12,950 nt of DNA from an uncultured Actinomycetes bacterium (GCA_903852955.1 CAINSH010000223.1:1-12950), one strand, 5' to 3'. Numbered from the stretch's first letter, positions 1 through 9,370 are shown. The notes: generated by a model from the sequence alone, not told the origin. Translations and numbers: made by a program.

Positions 1-375
1 ACTGGCGCAGATATCTCAATTGAAGATGACGGCACAATCTATATCGGCGCAGTTGATGGTCCATCAGCTGAAGCTGCACGTGCTCAAATCAATGCAATTG
101 CTAACCCACAGATGCCAGAAGTTGGAGAACGTTACTTAGGTACCGTTGTAAAGCTTGCAGCATTTGGTGCATTCATCTCATTGATGCCAGGTAAAGATGG
201 CTTGCTCCACGTATCTCAGATTCGCAAGATGCATGGTGGAAAGCGCATTGAAAACTTGGAAGAAGTTATGAAGGTTGGCGACAAGATTCAAGTTGAAATC
301 GGCGAAATCGATCCAAAGGGCAAGCTCTCTTTGGTTCCAGTCCTTGAAGAAGGCGCTGCAGGTTCTGCAGAATAA
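1..375 (+). CDS. pnp: Polyribonucleotide nucleotidyltransferase (PNPase), 3' end only
   Basis: This is the last 124 codons of a gene whose start lies upstream of the window; frame 1 is open from base 1 to the TAA at 373-375. PNPase degrades RNA 3' to 5' phosphorolytically and acts in mRNA turnover. The first ~35 visible residues match the end of the KH domain ([16 protein letters not shown], then the helix [11 protein letters not shown]). The rest is an S1 RNA-binding domain ([19 protein letters not shown], then GLLHVSQI). KH followed by S1 at the C-terminus is the standard PNPase tail. The protein stops soon after S1 with a short Ala/Glu-rich tail ([10 protein letters not shown]). The next gene starts on the base after the stop, so the two are probably co-transcribed. 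S1 alone is common to many proteins; the KH-S1 pair and the downstream M16 gene make pnp the clear choice. Confidence 0.95.
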   Translation, partial: TGADISIEDDGTIYIGAVDGPSAEAARAQINAIANPQMPEVGERYLGTVVKLAAFGAFISLMPGKDGLLHVSQIRKMHGGKRIENLEEVMKVGDKIQVEIGEIDPKGKLSLVPVLEEGAAGSAE

Positions 376-2384
<2,009 letters not shown>

Positions 2385-2395
2385 GGGAGAGCCAC

Positions 2396-2653
2396 ATGTC
2401 AAAAGATCAGATCACTATGTATGGCGCAGACTGGTGCGGCGATTGCCGACGTTCTAAGCGTTTATTAGAAGAACTCAATGTCGAATACACCCTCATTGAT
2501 GTGGACGCAGATTTATCTGCTGCAGATAAGGTCAAGGAAATTAATGGCGGAGCTCAATCAATTCCGGTCATCGTATTTTCTGACGGCACTCATTTAACAG
2601 AACCATCTGATAATGATTTGAAAGCGAAGCTTGAAGAGCTAAAAATTATCTAG
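2396..2653 (+). CDS. Mycoredoxin-like glutaredoxin family protein
   Basis: This 85-residue thioredoxin-fold protein carries a CxxC redox site (ADWCGDCRRSK, C14 and C17) and the expected cis-proline in SIPVIVF (P57). Size, the NGG segment before the cis-proline region and the ending LKAKLEEL resemble mycobacterial Mrx1, which reduces mycothiol-mixed disulfides. Mrx1 as I recall it has CGYC, whereas the active site here is CGDC. A strong ribosome-binding site, GGGGAGA at 2384-2390, starts on the last base of the dapB stop and lies 5 nt before the ATG, so the gene probably shares the dapB transcript. Its stop overlaps the azlD stop on the other strand by 4 nt. The glutaredoxin-like fold is certain. 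The preferred thiol partner (mycothiol or another) cannot be read from this window. Confidence 0.88.
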   Translation: MSKDQITMYGADWCGDCRRSKRLLEELNVEYTLIDVDADLSAADKVKEINGGAQSIPVIVFSDGTHLTEPSDNDLKAKLEELKII

Positions 2654-2958
2654 AGCCAGTTGTAAATTGCCGCTGAAGTAACGGCTGAGCTAATAACTAC
2701 CACGGGAAAAGGTAGTTTTAGAAACAGCGCAATAGTTGCAACGGCTAATCCTGCCAGGCGGTGATCAATCATTAGCTTAGATTTTTCAGTAAAAACTTGT
2801 ACCGCCACTAACGCACTTAATAGAGCAATAGGAATAAGTGCATTTACTGATTGAACTTTGGGATGGGCGAAGAATTTCTCTGGAACATTGTGACCGGTGT
2901 ACTTAAGCGCAAATGCAATCAGACTTGTCCCGATAGTTGCTAACCAAAAAGCATTCAT
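2650..2958 (-). CDS. azlD: AzlD family branched-chain amino acid transport subunit
   Basis: This 102-residue, very hydrophobic protein has about four membrane segments (roughly residues 3-17, 39-56, 66-82 and 84-101). The pattern HNVPEKFFAHPKVQSVNALIP followed by ALLSALV is typical of AzlD. AzlD proteins are the small partners of AzlC and are needed for export of branched-chain amino acids or their analogues. The ATG overlaps the azlC stop as ATGA, and GTGGGG lies about 9 nt upstream, so the pair is translated as a unit. The stop codon is shared in opposite orientation with the redoxin gene (CTAG at 2650-2653), leaving no space for an intrinsic terminator between them. Assignment to the family is firm; the transported substrate is inferred. 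Confidence 0.9.
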   Translation of the reverse strand: MNAFWLATIGTSLIAFALKYTGHNVPEKFFAHPKVQSVNALIPIALLSALVAVQVFTEKSKLMIDHRLAGLAVATIALFLKLPFPVVVISSAVTSAAIYNWL

Positions 2959-3617
2959 TTACGAAGCCCCACAGCGATTGCAATAAAGGCAGTGGCAATA
3001 ATTGGTAGCCCGGCCGGCAAAACGGGGGTCATGGCGAGTGCAAAAACTGCGCAAACAACTGCTAGTAAACGATCTCGGTTAGTTTTTAAACGTGGCCAAA
3101 CTAAACCAAGAAATGCTGCAGGTACCGCAGAATCCAAACCCCAAGCACGAATATCTCCCATAGCTTGCGCACCAAGTGCACCTGCAACTGTAAATAAATT
3201 CCAAAAGAAAAAAACTCCAAAACCTGTAAGCCAAAACCCTTGTCGCATAGCGCTTTCACCGCGAACTTCTTGCCCTAAAGCAACTGCAGTTGATTCATCT
3301 ATTGTTACTTGTGCAGCAACAATGCGTTTGAACCCTTTAACTTTTAATCGTGGTGCCATGATGACGCCATACAAACCATTACGTACGCCAAGAAGTGATG
3401 CGGTAGCTATTCCACTTAAGGCGCTACCACCGGCGCCTAACACGCCTACAACTGCAAACTGTGAAGCTCCAGAAAAAGTAAGTAGCGATAATAAACAGGC
3501 CTGAAGAACCGAGAATCCATTTGCGACAGCAGCAGCTCCAAAAGCGGTGCCGTAAGCGCCAACGGTAAATGAGACGCTCAGGGAATCGCGAAATGTGGTG
3601 GATTCAATTCTGGACAC
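2955..3617 (-). CDS. azlC: AzlC family branched-chain amino acid permease subunit
   Basis: This 220-residue integral membrane protein belongs to the AzlC (YgaZ-like) family, the large subunit of a branched-chain amino acid exporter. Family traits include the N-terminal FRDSLSVSFTVGAYGTAFG, the motif LLTFSGASQFAVVGVLGAGG, GVRNGLYGVIMAPRLK, and the central ESTAVAL segment. Several long hydrophobic stretches follow (for example FWLTGFGVFFFWNLFTVAGA and the two segments near the C-terminus). The chosen start is GTG at 3617. An ATG at 3625 is out of frame and soon stops, and I see no better in-frame start. An AGGGCAG that could serve as a ribosome-binding site lies about 10 nt upstream. The gene is divergent from thyX and overlaps azlD by 4 nt. 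The pair is embedded in reverse within an otherwise + strand core block. Confidence 0.92.
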   Translation of the reverse strand: MSRIESTTFRDSLSVSFTVGAYGTAFGAAAVANGFSVLQACLLSLLTFSGASQFAVVGVLGAGGSALSGIATASLLGVRNGLYGVIMAPRLKVKGFKRIVAAQVTIDESTAVALGQEVRGESAMRQGFWLTGFGVFFFWNLFTVAGALGAQAMGDIRAWGLDSAVPAAFLGLVWPRLKTNRDRLLAVVCAVFALAMTPVLPAGLPIIATAFIAIAVGLRK

Positions 3618-3676
3618 GCAGACATTCTGCCCTAGATATCCAATACCTCAAAGGCGCGCCCTTATAGGGTGAAGGC
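3618..3676. promoter_or_regulatory. Divergent azlC/thyX intergenic region with thyX leaderless-type promoter
   Basis: This 59-bp gap must hold both divergent promoters. On the + strand, TAGGGT (3665-3670) fits the TANNNT -10 consensus and ends 6 nt before the thyX ATG, the spacing expected if transcription starts at the A of the start codon. GGTGAAGG (3668-3675) could alternatively act as a ribosome-binding site. An 8-bp GC-only palindrome, GGCGCGCC (3653-3660), lies just upstream, and CCCT-TAT-AGGG (3659-3669) overlaps the -10, so this may be an operator. I see no good -35. On the - strand no clear -10 for azlC stands out; CAGAAT 6 nt before the GTG is a weak candidate. Confidence 0.5.
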
Positions 3677-4396
3677 ATGCCTGAAGAAATCATTTTTAGA
3701 GACGATGTCACAGTTGAATTAGTAAAAGCAAGCGCGAGCGATGCTGATGTCATTTGGGCAGCACGTGTTTCAACAGCTGGCGAACAATCGATGGATGAAA
3801 TTGGCGAAGATCCAGCTCGTTCAGCTGGCTTGATCAACTATCTCGCTCGCGAACGCCATGGGTCACCTTTTGAACACACGTCTATGACTTTCTTTATTTC
3901 AGCTCCGATTTTTGTATTTCGTGAATTCATGCGCCACCGAATTGCTTCCTACAATGAAGAAAGCGGTCGTTATCGCGAATTAAAACCTGTCTTTTATATT
4001 CCATCTAAGGATCGCAAACTTGTACAGGTGGGTAAAACAGGTGCATATACATTTGAAGACGGAAGCCAAGAGCAGTTCGATATAACTGTGGCCTCAATGA
4101 AAGATGCTTACGTTGTTGCTTATGCTTCTTATCAAAAAATGTTAGATGCCGGAGTTGCGCGCGAAGTTGCACGCGCGGTTTTACCCGTTGCTACATATTC
4201 TTCGATGTATGTAACTATGAATGCCCGCGCTTTAATGAACTTTCTATCGCTTCGAACATCTCGGGACGGATCTCACTTTCCAAGCTACCCTCAACGTGAA
4301 ATTGAGATGGTGGCTGAGAAAATGGAAGCGGAATTTGCAAAATTAATGCCACTTACATACGGGGCTTTTCAATCCTCTGGACGAATTGCCCCATAA
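3677..4396 (+). CDS. thyX: Flavin-dependent thymidylate synthase
   Basis: ThyX makes dTMP from dUMP using methylene-tetrahydrofolate and reduced FAD, replacing the classical ThyA. The diagnostic motif RHRx7S is present as RHRIASYNEESGRY (R86-H87-R88 to S96), binding FAD and dUMP. Upstream is the conserved HGSPFEH block (61-67), and downstream LRTSRDGSHFPSYPQREIE, which supplies further nucleotide contacts. At 239 residues the length is typical for a ThyX homotetramer subunit. The ATG is chosen because a -10-like hexamer and a GGTGAAGG stretch sit directly before it. The gene starts a + strand run with dapA and is divergent from azlC. Unlike ThyA, ThyX does not generate dihydrofolate. Whether the genome also carries thyA is unknown here. 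Confidence 0.97.
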   Translation: MPEEIIFRDDVTVELVKASASDADVIWAARVSTAGEQSMDEIGEDPARSAGLINYLARERHGSPFEHTSMTFFISAPIFVFREFMRHRIASYNEESGRYRELKPVFYIPSKDRKLVQVGKTGAYTFEDGSQEQFDITVASMKDAYVVAYASYQKMLDAGVAREVARAVLPVATYSSMYVTMNARALMNFLSLRTSRDGSHFPSYPQREIEMVAEKMEAEFAKLMPLTYGAFQSSGRIAP

Positions 4397-4402
4397 AACG
4401 GG

Positions 4403-4408
4403 TAGAGT
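4403..4408 (+). promoter_or_regulatory. Putative leaderless -10 element of dapA
   Basis: TAGAGT fits TANNNT and ends 7 nt before the dapA ATG at 4416, placing the predicted transcript start on the start codon itself. It lies just after the thyX stop. No matching -35 is evident at 16-18 bp; TGGACG at 4378-4383 is 19 bp away and weak. The same bases could partly serve as a poor ribosome-binding site (GGTAGAG), so this call is tentative. Confidence 0.4.
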
Positions 4409-4415
4409 TGCCTGC

Positions 4416-5306
4416 ATGAGTACGCCAGCGCCATTTGGCCGCATGTTAACCGCGATGGTTACCCCATTTAAAAAAGATGGGGCAATTGATTGGGACGGCG
4501 TAGAAAAAATTGCAGATCACCTTGTTAAACATGGGCATGACGGAATTGTTGTAAACGGCACAACAGGTGAAGCGCCAACAACTAAATCCTCCGAAAAAGA
4601 GGAGATCATTAAAGTTGTTAAGCGCGTCGTCGGGCCGGATATCAAAGTTATTTCAGGTGCTGGCGATAATGAAACTGATTACTCAATTAATCAGGCCAAG
4701 CGCAGCGAAGTTGCTGGCGCAGATGGAATTTTGGTTGTTACTCCTTATTACAACAAGCCACCTCAAGCAGGCATCAAGGCTCACTTTTTGGCAATGGCTA
4801 ATGCAACTGGGTTACCAATGATGTTGTATGACATTCCTGGCCGCACAGGTGTTGAAATAGAATCTGACACAATCGTTGAACTATTTGAGCATCCATCCAT
4901 TGTTGCGCTCAAAGATGCTAAAGGAAATGTTGCCGCAACTTCTTGGGTGATTAAACGTTGCGGAATACCCGTTTATTCAGGTGATGACATATTAAATCTT
5001 CCACTGTTATCTGTCGGCGCCGTTGGTTTTGTATCTGTGTGCGGACATACAGTTGGTAAGCAATTAAAAGAGATGCTCAACGCTTGGTTTGCCGGAAATC
5101 CAGCCCGCGCTCTTGAAATTCATCAGCAACTGTTACCGGTTTTTGCCGGCACTTTCCGCACGCAAGGTGCGATTCTCACGAAAGCTGCGCTAACTTTGAT
5201 GGGGCTACCTGGTGGTCACACACGTCTTCCTCTAGTCGATGCAACTGATGCGCAGATTGCGCAGTTGCGAGACGACCTACGCGCCGGTGGCGTAGCAATT
5301 AACTAA
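4416..5306 (+). CDS. dapA: 4-hydroxy-tetrahydrodipicolinate synthase
   Basis: DapA condenses pyruvate with aspartate semialdehyde, the first committed step toward diaminopimelate and lysine. It is a TIM-barrel class I aldolase. The Schiff-base lysine is K166 in VALKDAKGN, the catalytic tyrosine is Y138 in YDIPGRTG, and the substrate threonines are T49/T50 in NGTTGEAPTT. The phrase VTPYYNKPPQAG is also characteristic. I chose the ATG at 4416 (296 residues). A longer in-frame form from TTG at 4386 would overlap the thyX end and add ten residues unlike the family N-terminus, which should begin close to FGRMLTAMVTPF. A 20-nt gap follows thyX, and the stop shares one base with the rnj start (TAATG), so dapA and rnj are translationally coupled. 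Confidence 0.97.
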   Translation: MSTPAPFGRMLTAMVTPFKKDGAIDWDGVEKIADHLVKHGHDGIVVNGTTGEAPTTKSSEKEEIIKVVKRVVGPDIKVISGAGDNETDYSINQAKRSEVAGADGILVVTPYYNKPPQAGIKAHFLAMANATGLPMMLYDIPGRTGVEIESDTIVELFEHPSIVALKDAKGNVAATSWVIKRCGIPVYSGDDILNLPLLSVGAVGFVSVCGHTVGKQLKEMLNAWFAGNPARALEIHQQLLPVFAGTFRTQGAILTKAALTLMGLPGGHTRLPLVDATDAQIAQLRDDLRAGGVAIN

Positions 5307-6988
5307 TGAATCATCCTCACCCAGATTTAGGAACGCCCTCAACTTTAGTTGATGGGGGATTGCGAATTGTCGCATTAGGCGGTTTAGCTGAAATCGGCCG
5401 CAATATGACTGTTTTTGAAACTAAGGGAAAGTTATTAATCGTAGATTGTGGTGTTTTATTTCCTGAAGACACTCAACCAGGAATCGATTTAATCCTTCCT
5501 GATTTTTCTTACATTCGCGATCGCCTAAACGATGTAGTTGGTTTGTTTCTCACACATGGGCATGAAGACCACATCGGCGCAGTTCCTTATCTATTGCGCG
5601 AACGTGGAGATATTGCAATTTATGGATCAGCATTAACTTTGGCGTTAGTTACAGCCAAGTTAAAAGAACACCGCATCTCACCGCTTACCCGCGAAGTCCG
5701 CGAAGGCGGCAAAGAAGATGTTGGTCCTTTTGAACTTGAGTTTGTTGCTGTCAATCACTCGATTCCTGATGCTTTAGCAGTTGTTATAAACACTGACGCC
5801 GGAAGAGTATTGGCAACTGGTGATTTTAAAATGGATCAACTTCCACTAGATGGGCGCATAACAGATTTACGTACCTTTGCGCGACTTGGGGAAGAAGGCG
5901 TTGATCTATTTATGGTCGATTCCACTAACGCTGACATCCCCGGCTTTACTCCATCAGAACGCGAAATCATGCCAGCGCTTAATCGCGTGATTGGATCCAC
6001 AAAACGTCGAGTCATTGTTGCTTCATTTTCATCTCACGTGCATCGCGTGCAACAGGTAATTGATATAGCTGCAGTGCATAATCGCAAAGTTATTTTCATC
6101 GGCCGCTCAATGGTTCGAAATATGAAGATCGCCGAAGATATGGGTTACCTAACCGTGCCACCCGGAATTGTCATGGACGTCAAAGATTTAGATTCATTTG
6201 ATGACAATGTTGTTTTGATTTGCACTGGCTCACAAGGTGAACCAATGGCGGCACTTTCACGCATGGCAAATGGTGACCACCAGATCCGTGTTGGCGAAGG
6301 CGATACCGTTATTTTGGCCTCATCACTTATTCCAGGAAATGAAAACTCCGTTTACCGAATTATCAATGAACTCACGCGCTTTGGTGCAAAAGTTGTACAT
6401 AAAGCCAATGCAATGGTTCACGTTTCGGGCCATGCGGCTGCGGGTGAATTGCTCTACTGCTATAACATCGTAAAGCCGCGTTATGTAATGCCGATTCATG
6501 GCGAGTGGCGACATTTAAAGGCAAATGCAGAGTTAGCAATTCAAGCGGGATTGCCAAGGTCTAACGCACTTATTATTGAAAATGGCGTTGTCGTAGATTT
6601 AATCAACCACGAAGCACAAATAGTAGGTTCAGTTCCATGTGGATTTGTATATGTAGATGGACAAAGTATCGGCGACATAACTGAAACTTCACTCAAAGAT
6701 CGACGAATTCTGGGTGAAGAAGGATTTATTTCTGTGATTGTGGTTATTGATTCACAAAGTGGCAAAATCGTTGCAGGGCCAGATATTCATGCCAGAGGAT
6801 TTAATGAAGACATGGCACTTTTTGATGATGTGAAATTAAAGATTGAAAAAGCATTAGCTGCAGCCGTTGTCGACGGCATCAATGGAACCCATCAGTTATC
6901 GCAAATAGTTCGAAAGACTGTTGGTGGTTGGGTTGGGGGAGAACATCGCAGAAAGCCGATGATTGTCCCTGTTGTTATCGAAGTTTAA
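5306..6988 (+). CDS. rnj: Ribonuclease J
   Basis: RNase J is a metallo-beta-lactamase/beta-CASP ribonuclease with endonuclease and 5'-to-3' exonuclease activity in mRNA decay and rRNA maturation. The di-zinc core is complete: HGHEDH (H84, H86, D88, H89), H151 in NHSIPDAL, and D173 in ATGDFKMD. The beta-CASP insert shows FIGRSMVRNMKIAEDMGYL. VSGHAAAGELL (H376) and PIHGEWRHL (H398) complete the active-site and substrate region. A C-terminal domain of about 120 residues follows. The 560-residue length matches actinobacterial RNase J. The start overlaps the dapA stop by one base and has no strong ribosome-binding site, implying coupling to dapA. A dapA-rnj pair is common in Actinobacteria as I recall it. 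With PNPase in the same window, both main directions of RNA decay are represented. Confidence 0.97.
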   Translation: MNHPHPDLGTPSTLVDGGLRIVALGGLAEIGRNMTVFETKGKLLIVDCGVLFPEDTQPGIDLILPDFSYIRDRLNDVVGLFLTHGHEDHIGAVPYLLRERGDIAIYGSALTLALVTAKLKEHRISPLTREVREGGKEDVGPFELEFVAVNHSIPDALAVVINTDAGRVLATGDFKMDQLPLDGRITDLRTFARLGEEGVDLFMVDSTNADIPGFTPSEREIMPALNRVIGSTKRRVIVASFSSHVHRVQQVIDIAAVHNRKVIFIGRSMVRNMKIAEDMGYLTVPPGIVMDVKDLDSFDDNVVLICTGSQGEPMAALSRMANGDHQIRVGEGDTVILASSLIPGNENSVYRIINELTRFGAKVVHKANAMVHVSGHAAAGELLYCYNIVKPRYVMPIHGEWRHLKANAELAIQAGLPRSNALIIENGVVVDLINHEAQIVGSVPCGFVYVDGQSIGDITETSLKDRRILGEEGFISVIVVIDSQSGKIVAGPDIHARGFNEDMALFDDVKLKIEKALAAAVVDGINGTHQLSQIVRKTVGGWVGGEHRRKPMIVPVVIEV

Positions 6989-6989
6989 G

Positions 6990-7008
6990 AGCGGCGCGCC
7001 TAGGCGCT
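6990..7008. promoter_or_regulatory. GC-rich palindromic site between rnj and ftsK
   Basis: Two nested perfect palindromes occupy this short gap: GGCGCGCC (6993-7000) and GCGCCTAGGCGC (6996-7007), and the flanks AGCG/CGCT also pair. The two-base centre and absence of a following T-run make a Rho-independent terminator unlikely. A double-stranded protein-binding site is the simpler reading. The same 8-mer occurs before thyX. No binding protein can be named. Confidence 0.4.
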
Positions 7009-7026
7009 AACAATTTCTCCATCGTT

Positions 7027-7032
7027 TACGAT
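7027..7032 (+). promoter_or_regulatory. Putative leaderless -10 element of ftsK
   Basis: TACGAT fits TANNNT and ends exactly 7 nt before the GTG at 7040, the same geometry as upstream of dapA and rimO. If real, it overlaps the alternative ATG at 7031 and argues that the GTG is the true start. There is no recognisable -35. Confidence 0.4.
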
Positions 7033-7039
7033 GAGGAGT

Positions 7040-9370
7040 GTGGCTAAGAAGAAATCTAGATCCAAATCCCAGAGCGGCAGCTTCGGTGGTGCGCTCGGAA
7101 GAGGTTTAGCTGCAATCTGGCGCTTCATCGCCAAGGTTCTCGGCAATTCGATTCGTTTTATCGCTCGTGGAGCCCGTGATTTAGATCCGGCGCATCAGCG
7201 AGATGGGGTCGCATTTCTTATTTTAATTGTTGCACTCATTGCAACTGCTGGAACTTGGTTTCAAGCAGATAATTTAATTGGGCGTGCGGTTTACTCATTT
7301 ATTTATGGCGGATTCGGCCGTATTGGTTTTTTCACTCCAGTAGTTCTGATTTATTTTGCAGTCAAACTATTTAAAACCCCTGAAGACAAAGCCGCAATTG
7401 GTCGAATAATAATTGGCACAATTGCATTGATTCTTTCCTCCACGGGATTGTCTCATCTACTAAATAGCTCTATCGGAACCGGCGCTACTGCAATGCGCCA
7501 AGGTGGCGGTTGGATCGGTTATGCAGTCTCATCAGCCTTAGTTAGTTTGATGACATCCGTACTTGCATATCCCGTTCTAGTCATAATTTTTATCTTTGGT
7601 TTACTAGTAGTTTCGGCTACTTCTGTTTCACAGCTTTTTGCAAGTTTTAAGAACACCGGTTCATGGTTATGGGCTAAGCGGCCCGAACGCCCAATAAAAG
7701 TAGATGCGTTTGAAGTTACAGATACGCCCCCATTTGAAACTCCAATTGTTGCTGCATGGAATGAGCCAATTGAAGTGGAGGAGGAAGAAGAAGAGTTAGA
7801 TGAAGTAAGTTTTGATGAGGAGTTCACAGTTCCAGTTCCTGTAGCACCTAGAGCTTCATCTGAAGCAAGCACGAAACGACCAGAGCAATTGTTATTAACT
7901 CCAGATTCAACGTATGAACTTCCACCGGCCGATATGTTGCGCGCAGGACCTGCTGCAAAAGCTAAGAGCAAAGCAAATGAAACCGTAGTTGCGGCGTTAA
8001 CTGAAGTTTTCTTGCAGTTCGAAATCGATGCCCAAGTGACTGGCTTTATGCGCGGGCCTACGGTTACTCGCTATGAGGTTGAACTGGGAAATGCAGTTAA
8101 AGTTGAACGAATTACTGCGTTAGCTAAAAATATTTCCTACGCCGTAGCTAGTAGCGATGTCAGAATCCTTTCTCCTATTCCAGGTAAATCAGCGGTCGGA
8201 ATCGAAATTCCAAATGCTGACCGTGAAATTGTGGCTTTAGGCGATGTATTGCGTTCCTCGGTTGCTGGCCAAGATCATCATCCAATGTTAGTTGCGTTGG
8301 GCAAGGACGTTGAAGGAAATTTCGTTTGTGCAAACCTTGCAAAAATGCCGCACCTTTTAGTTGCTGGTGCAACTGGTGCCGGAAAGTCTTCAATGATAAA
8401 TGCAATGATTACTTCAATTTTAGTCCGCGCTACTCCGGATGAAGTGCGATTAGTTTTAATTGATCCAAAGCGCGTTGAATTAACCGCTTATGAAGGTATC
8501 CCACATTTAATTACTCCAATTATCACTAATCCTAAAAAAGCAGCTGATGCCTTGACGTGGGTAGTTCGTGAAATGGACTTACGTTACGAGGATCTTTCAA
8601 CTTTTGGTTTCAGACATATTGATGATTTCAATAAAGCAGTCCGCGCGGGCAAAGTAATTGTCCCTCCAGGAAGTGATCGTACGGTCGAGCCTTATCCTTA
8701 TCTGCTTGTCATAATTGATGAGCTTGCAGATTTAATGATGGTTGCCGCTAAAGAAGTTGAAGAATCAGTTGTTCGAATTACCCAGCTTGCACGTTCTGCT
8801 GGAATCCACTTAGTGCTTGCAACCCAACGCCCATCTGTAGATGTGGTAACTGGTTTAATCAAGGCAAATGTTCCTTCTCGTTTATCTTTTGCAACAAGTT
8901 CACTTGCAGATAGCCGAGTTATTTTAGATAGTCCAGGTGCCGAAAAACTTGTTGGTCAAGGTGACGGTCTCTTTATTCCAATGGGAGCTAGCCGCGCAGT
9001 TCGAATTCAAGGTGCATATGTTTCAGAACGTGAAATTGAAGCGGTTACTACACATGTAAAGAAGCAGTTAAAGCCACGCTATCGAGATGATGTCACCGCG
9101 CCACAATCGCATCCAAAGATGGTTGATAAAGAAATCGGTGATGATTTAGATATTTTGTTGCAAGCCGTTGAATTAGTTGTTGGTACTCAGTTTGGTTCGA
9201 CTTCAATGTTGCAAAGAAAACTTCGAGTGGGTTTTGCCAAAGCGGGGCGTCTGATGGATTTGATGGAGTCTCGCGGAATCGTGGGGCCTTCAGAGGGATC
9301 AAAGGCGCGCACAGTCCTGGTTAAGCCCGATGAACTAGATTCAGTTTTGGCAACACTGCGTGATTATTAA
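7040..9370 (+). CDS. ftsK: DNA translocase FtsK/SpoIIIE family
   Basis: FtsK is a membrane-anchored, septum-located hexameric motor that pumps chromosome ends across the closing division site. The basic N-terminus is followed by four or five hydrophobic segments (about 57-74, 92-111, 119-139 and 158-195). An acidic linker with six consecutive glutamates (E247-E252) comes next. The motor has Walker A GATGAGKS (443-450, K449) and Walker B LLVIIDELAD (D560, E561). The C-terminal winged-helix gamma domain is present (VGTQFGSTSMLQRKLRVGFA, then LMESRGIVGP), so recognition of polar DNA motifs should be retained. I chose GTG 7040 (776 residues) because TACGAT lies 7 nt upstream and the protein then begins VAKKKSRSK. 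ATG 7031 adds three residues and lacks a ribosome-binding site. The linker is short compared with E. coli FtsK. Confidence 0.96.
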   Translation: MAKKKSRSKSQSGSFGGALGRGLAAIWRFIAKVLGNSIRFIARGARDLDPAHQRDGVAFLILIVALIATAGTWFQADNLIGRAVYSFIYGGFGRIGFFTPVVLIYFAVKLFKTPEDKAAIGRIIIGTIALILSSTGLSHLLNSSIGTGATAMRQGGGWIGYAVSSALVSLMTSVLAYPVLVIIFIFGLLVVSATSVSQLFASFKNTGSWLWAKRPERPIKVDAFEVTDTPPFETPIVAAWNEPIEVEEEEEELDEVSFDEEFTVPVPVAPRASSEASTKRPEQLLLTPDSTYELPPADMLRAGPAAKAKSKANETVVAALTEVFLQFEIDAQVTGFMRGPTVTRYEVELGNAVKVERITALAKNISYAVASSDVRILSPIPGKSAVGIEIPNADREIVALGDVLRSSVAGQDHHPMLVALGKDVEGNFVCANLAKMPHLLVAGATGAGKSSMINAMITSILVRATPDEVRLVLIDPKRVELTAYEGIPHLITPIITNPKKAADALTWVVREMDLRYEDLSTFGFRHIDDFNKAVRAGKVIVPPGSDRTVEPYPYLLVIIDELADLMMVAAKEVEESVVRITQLARSAGIHLVLATQRPSVDVVTGLIKANVPSRLSFATSSLADSRVILDSPGAEKLVGQGDGLFIPMGASRAVRIQGAYVSEREIEAVTTHVKKQLKPRYRDDVTAPQSHPKMVDKEIGDDLDILLQAVELVVGTQFGSTSMLQRKLRVGFAKAGRLMDLMESRGIVGPSEGSKARTVLVKPDELDSVLATLRDY

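Noticed and set aside
2992..3504. A 170-codon open frame on the + strand opposite azlC
   Set aside because: Its composition (Lys, Pro, Thr, Ala) is typical of an antisense shadow, and the - strand frame is a clear AzlC with the right membrane pattern.
4386..4415. Longer dapA form starting at TTG inside thyX
   Set aside because: The extra ten residues do not resemble DapA N-termini, the start codon is weak, and the ATG at 4416 has a plausible promoter or ribosome-binding signal.
6990..7030. Rho-independent terminator after rnj
   Set aside because: The palindrome is GC-rich, but the hairpin loop would be very tight and no T-run follows; the downstream bases are AACAATTTCTCC.
7519..7971. A 150-codon open frame on the - strand with long serine runs
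   Set aside because: It lies wholly inside ftsK. The serine runs are the antisense reading of the Glu-rich linker (GAG/GAA codons), and it has no family resemblance.
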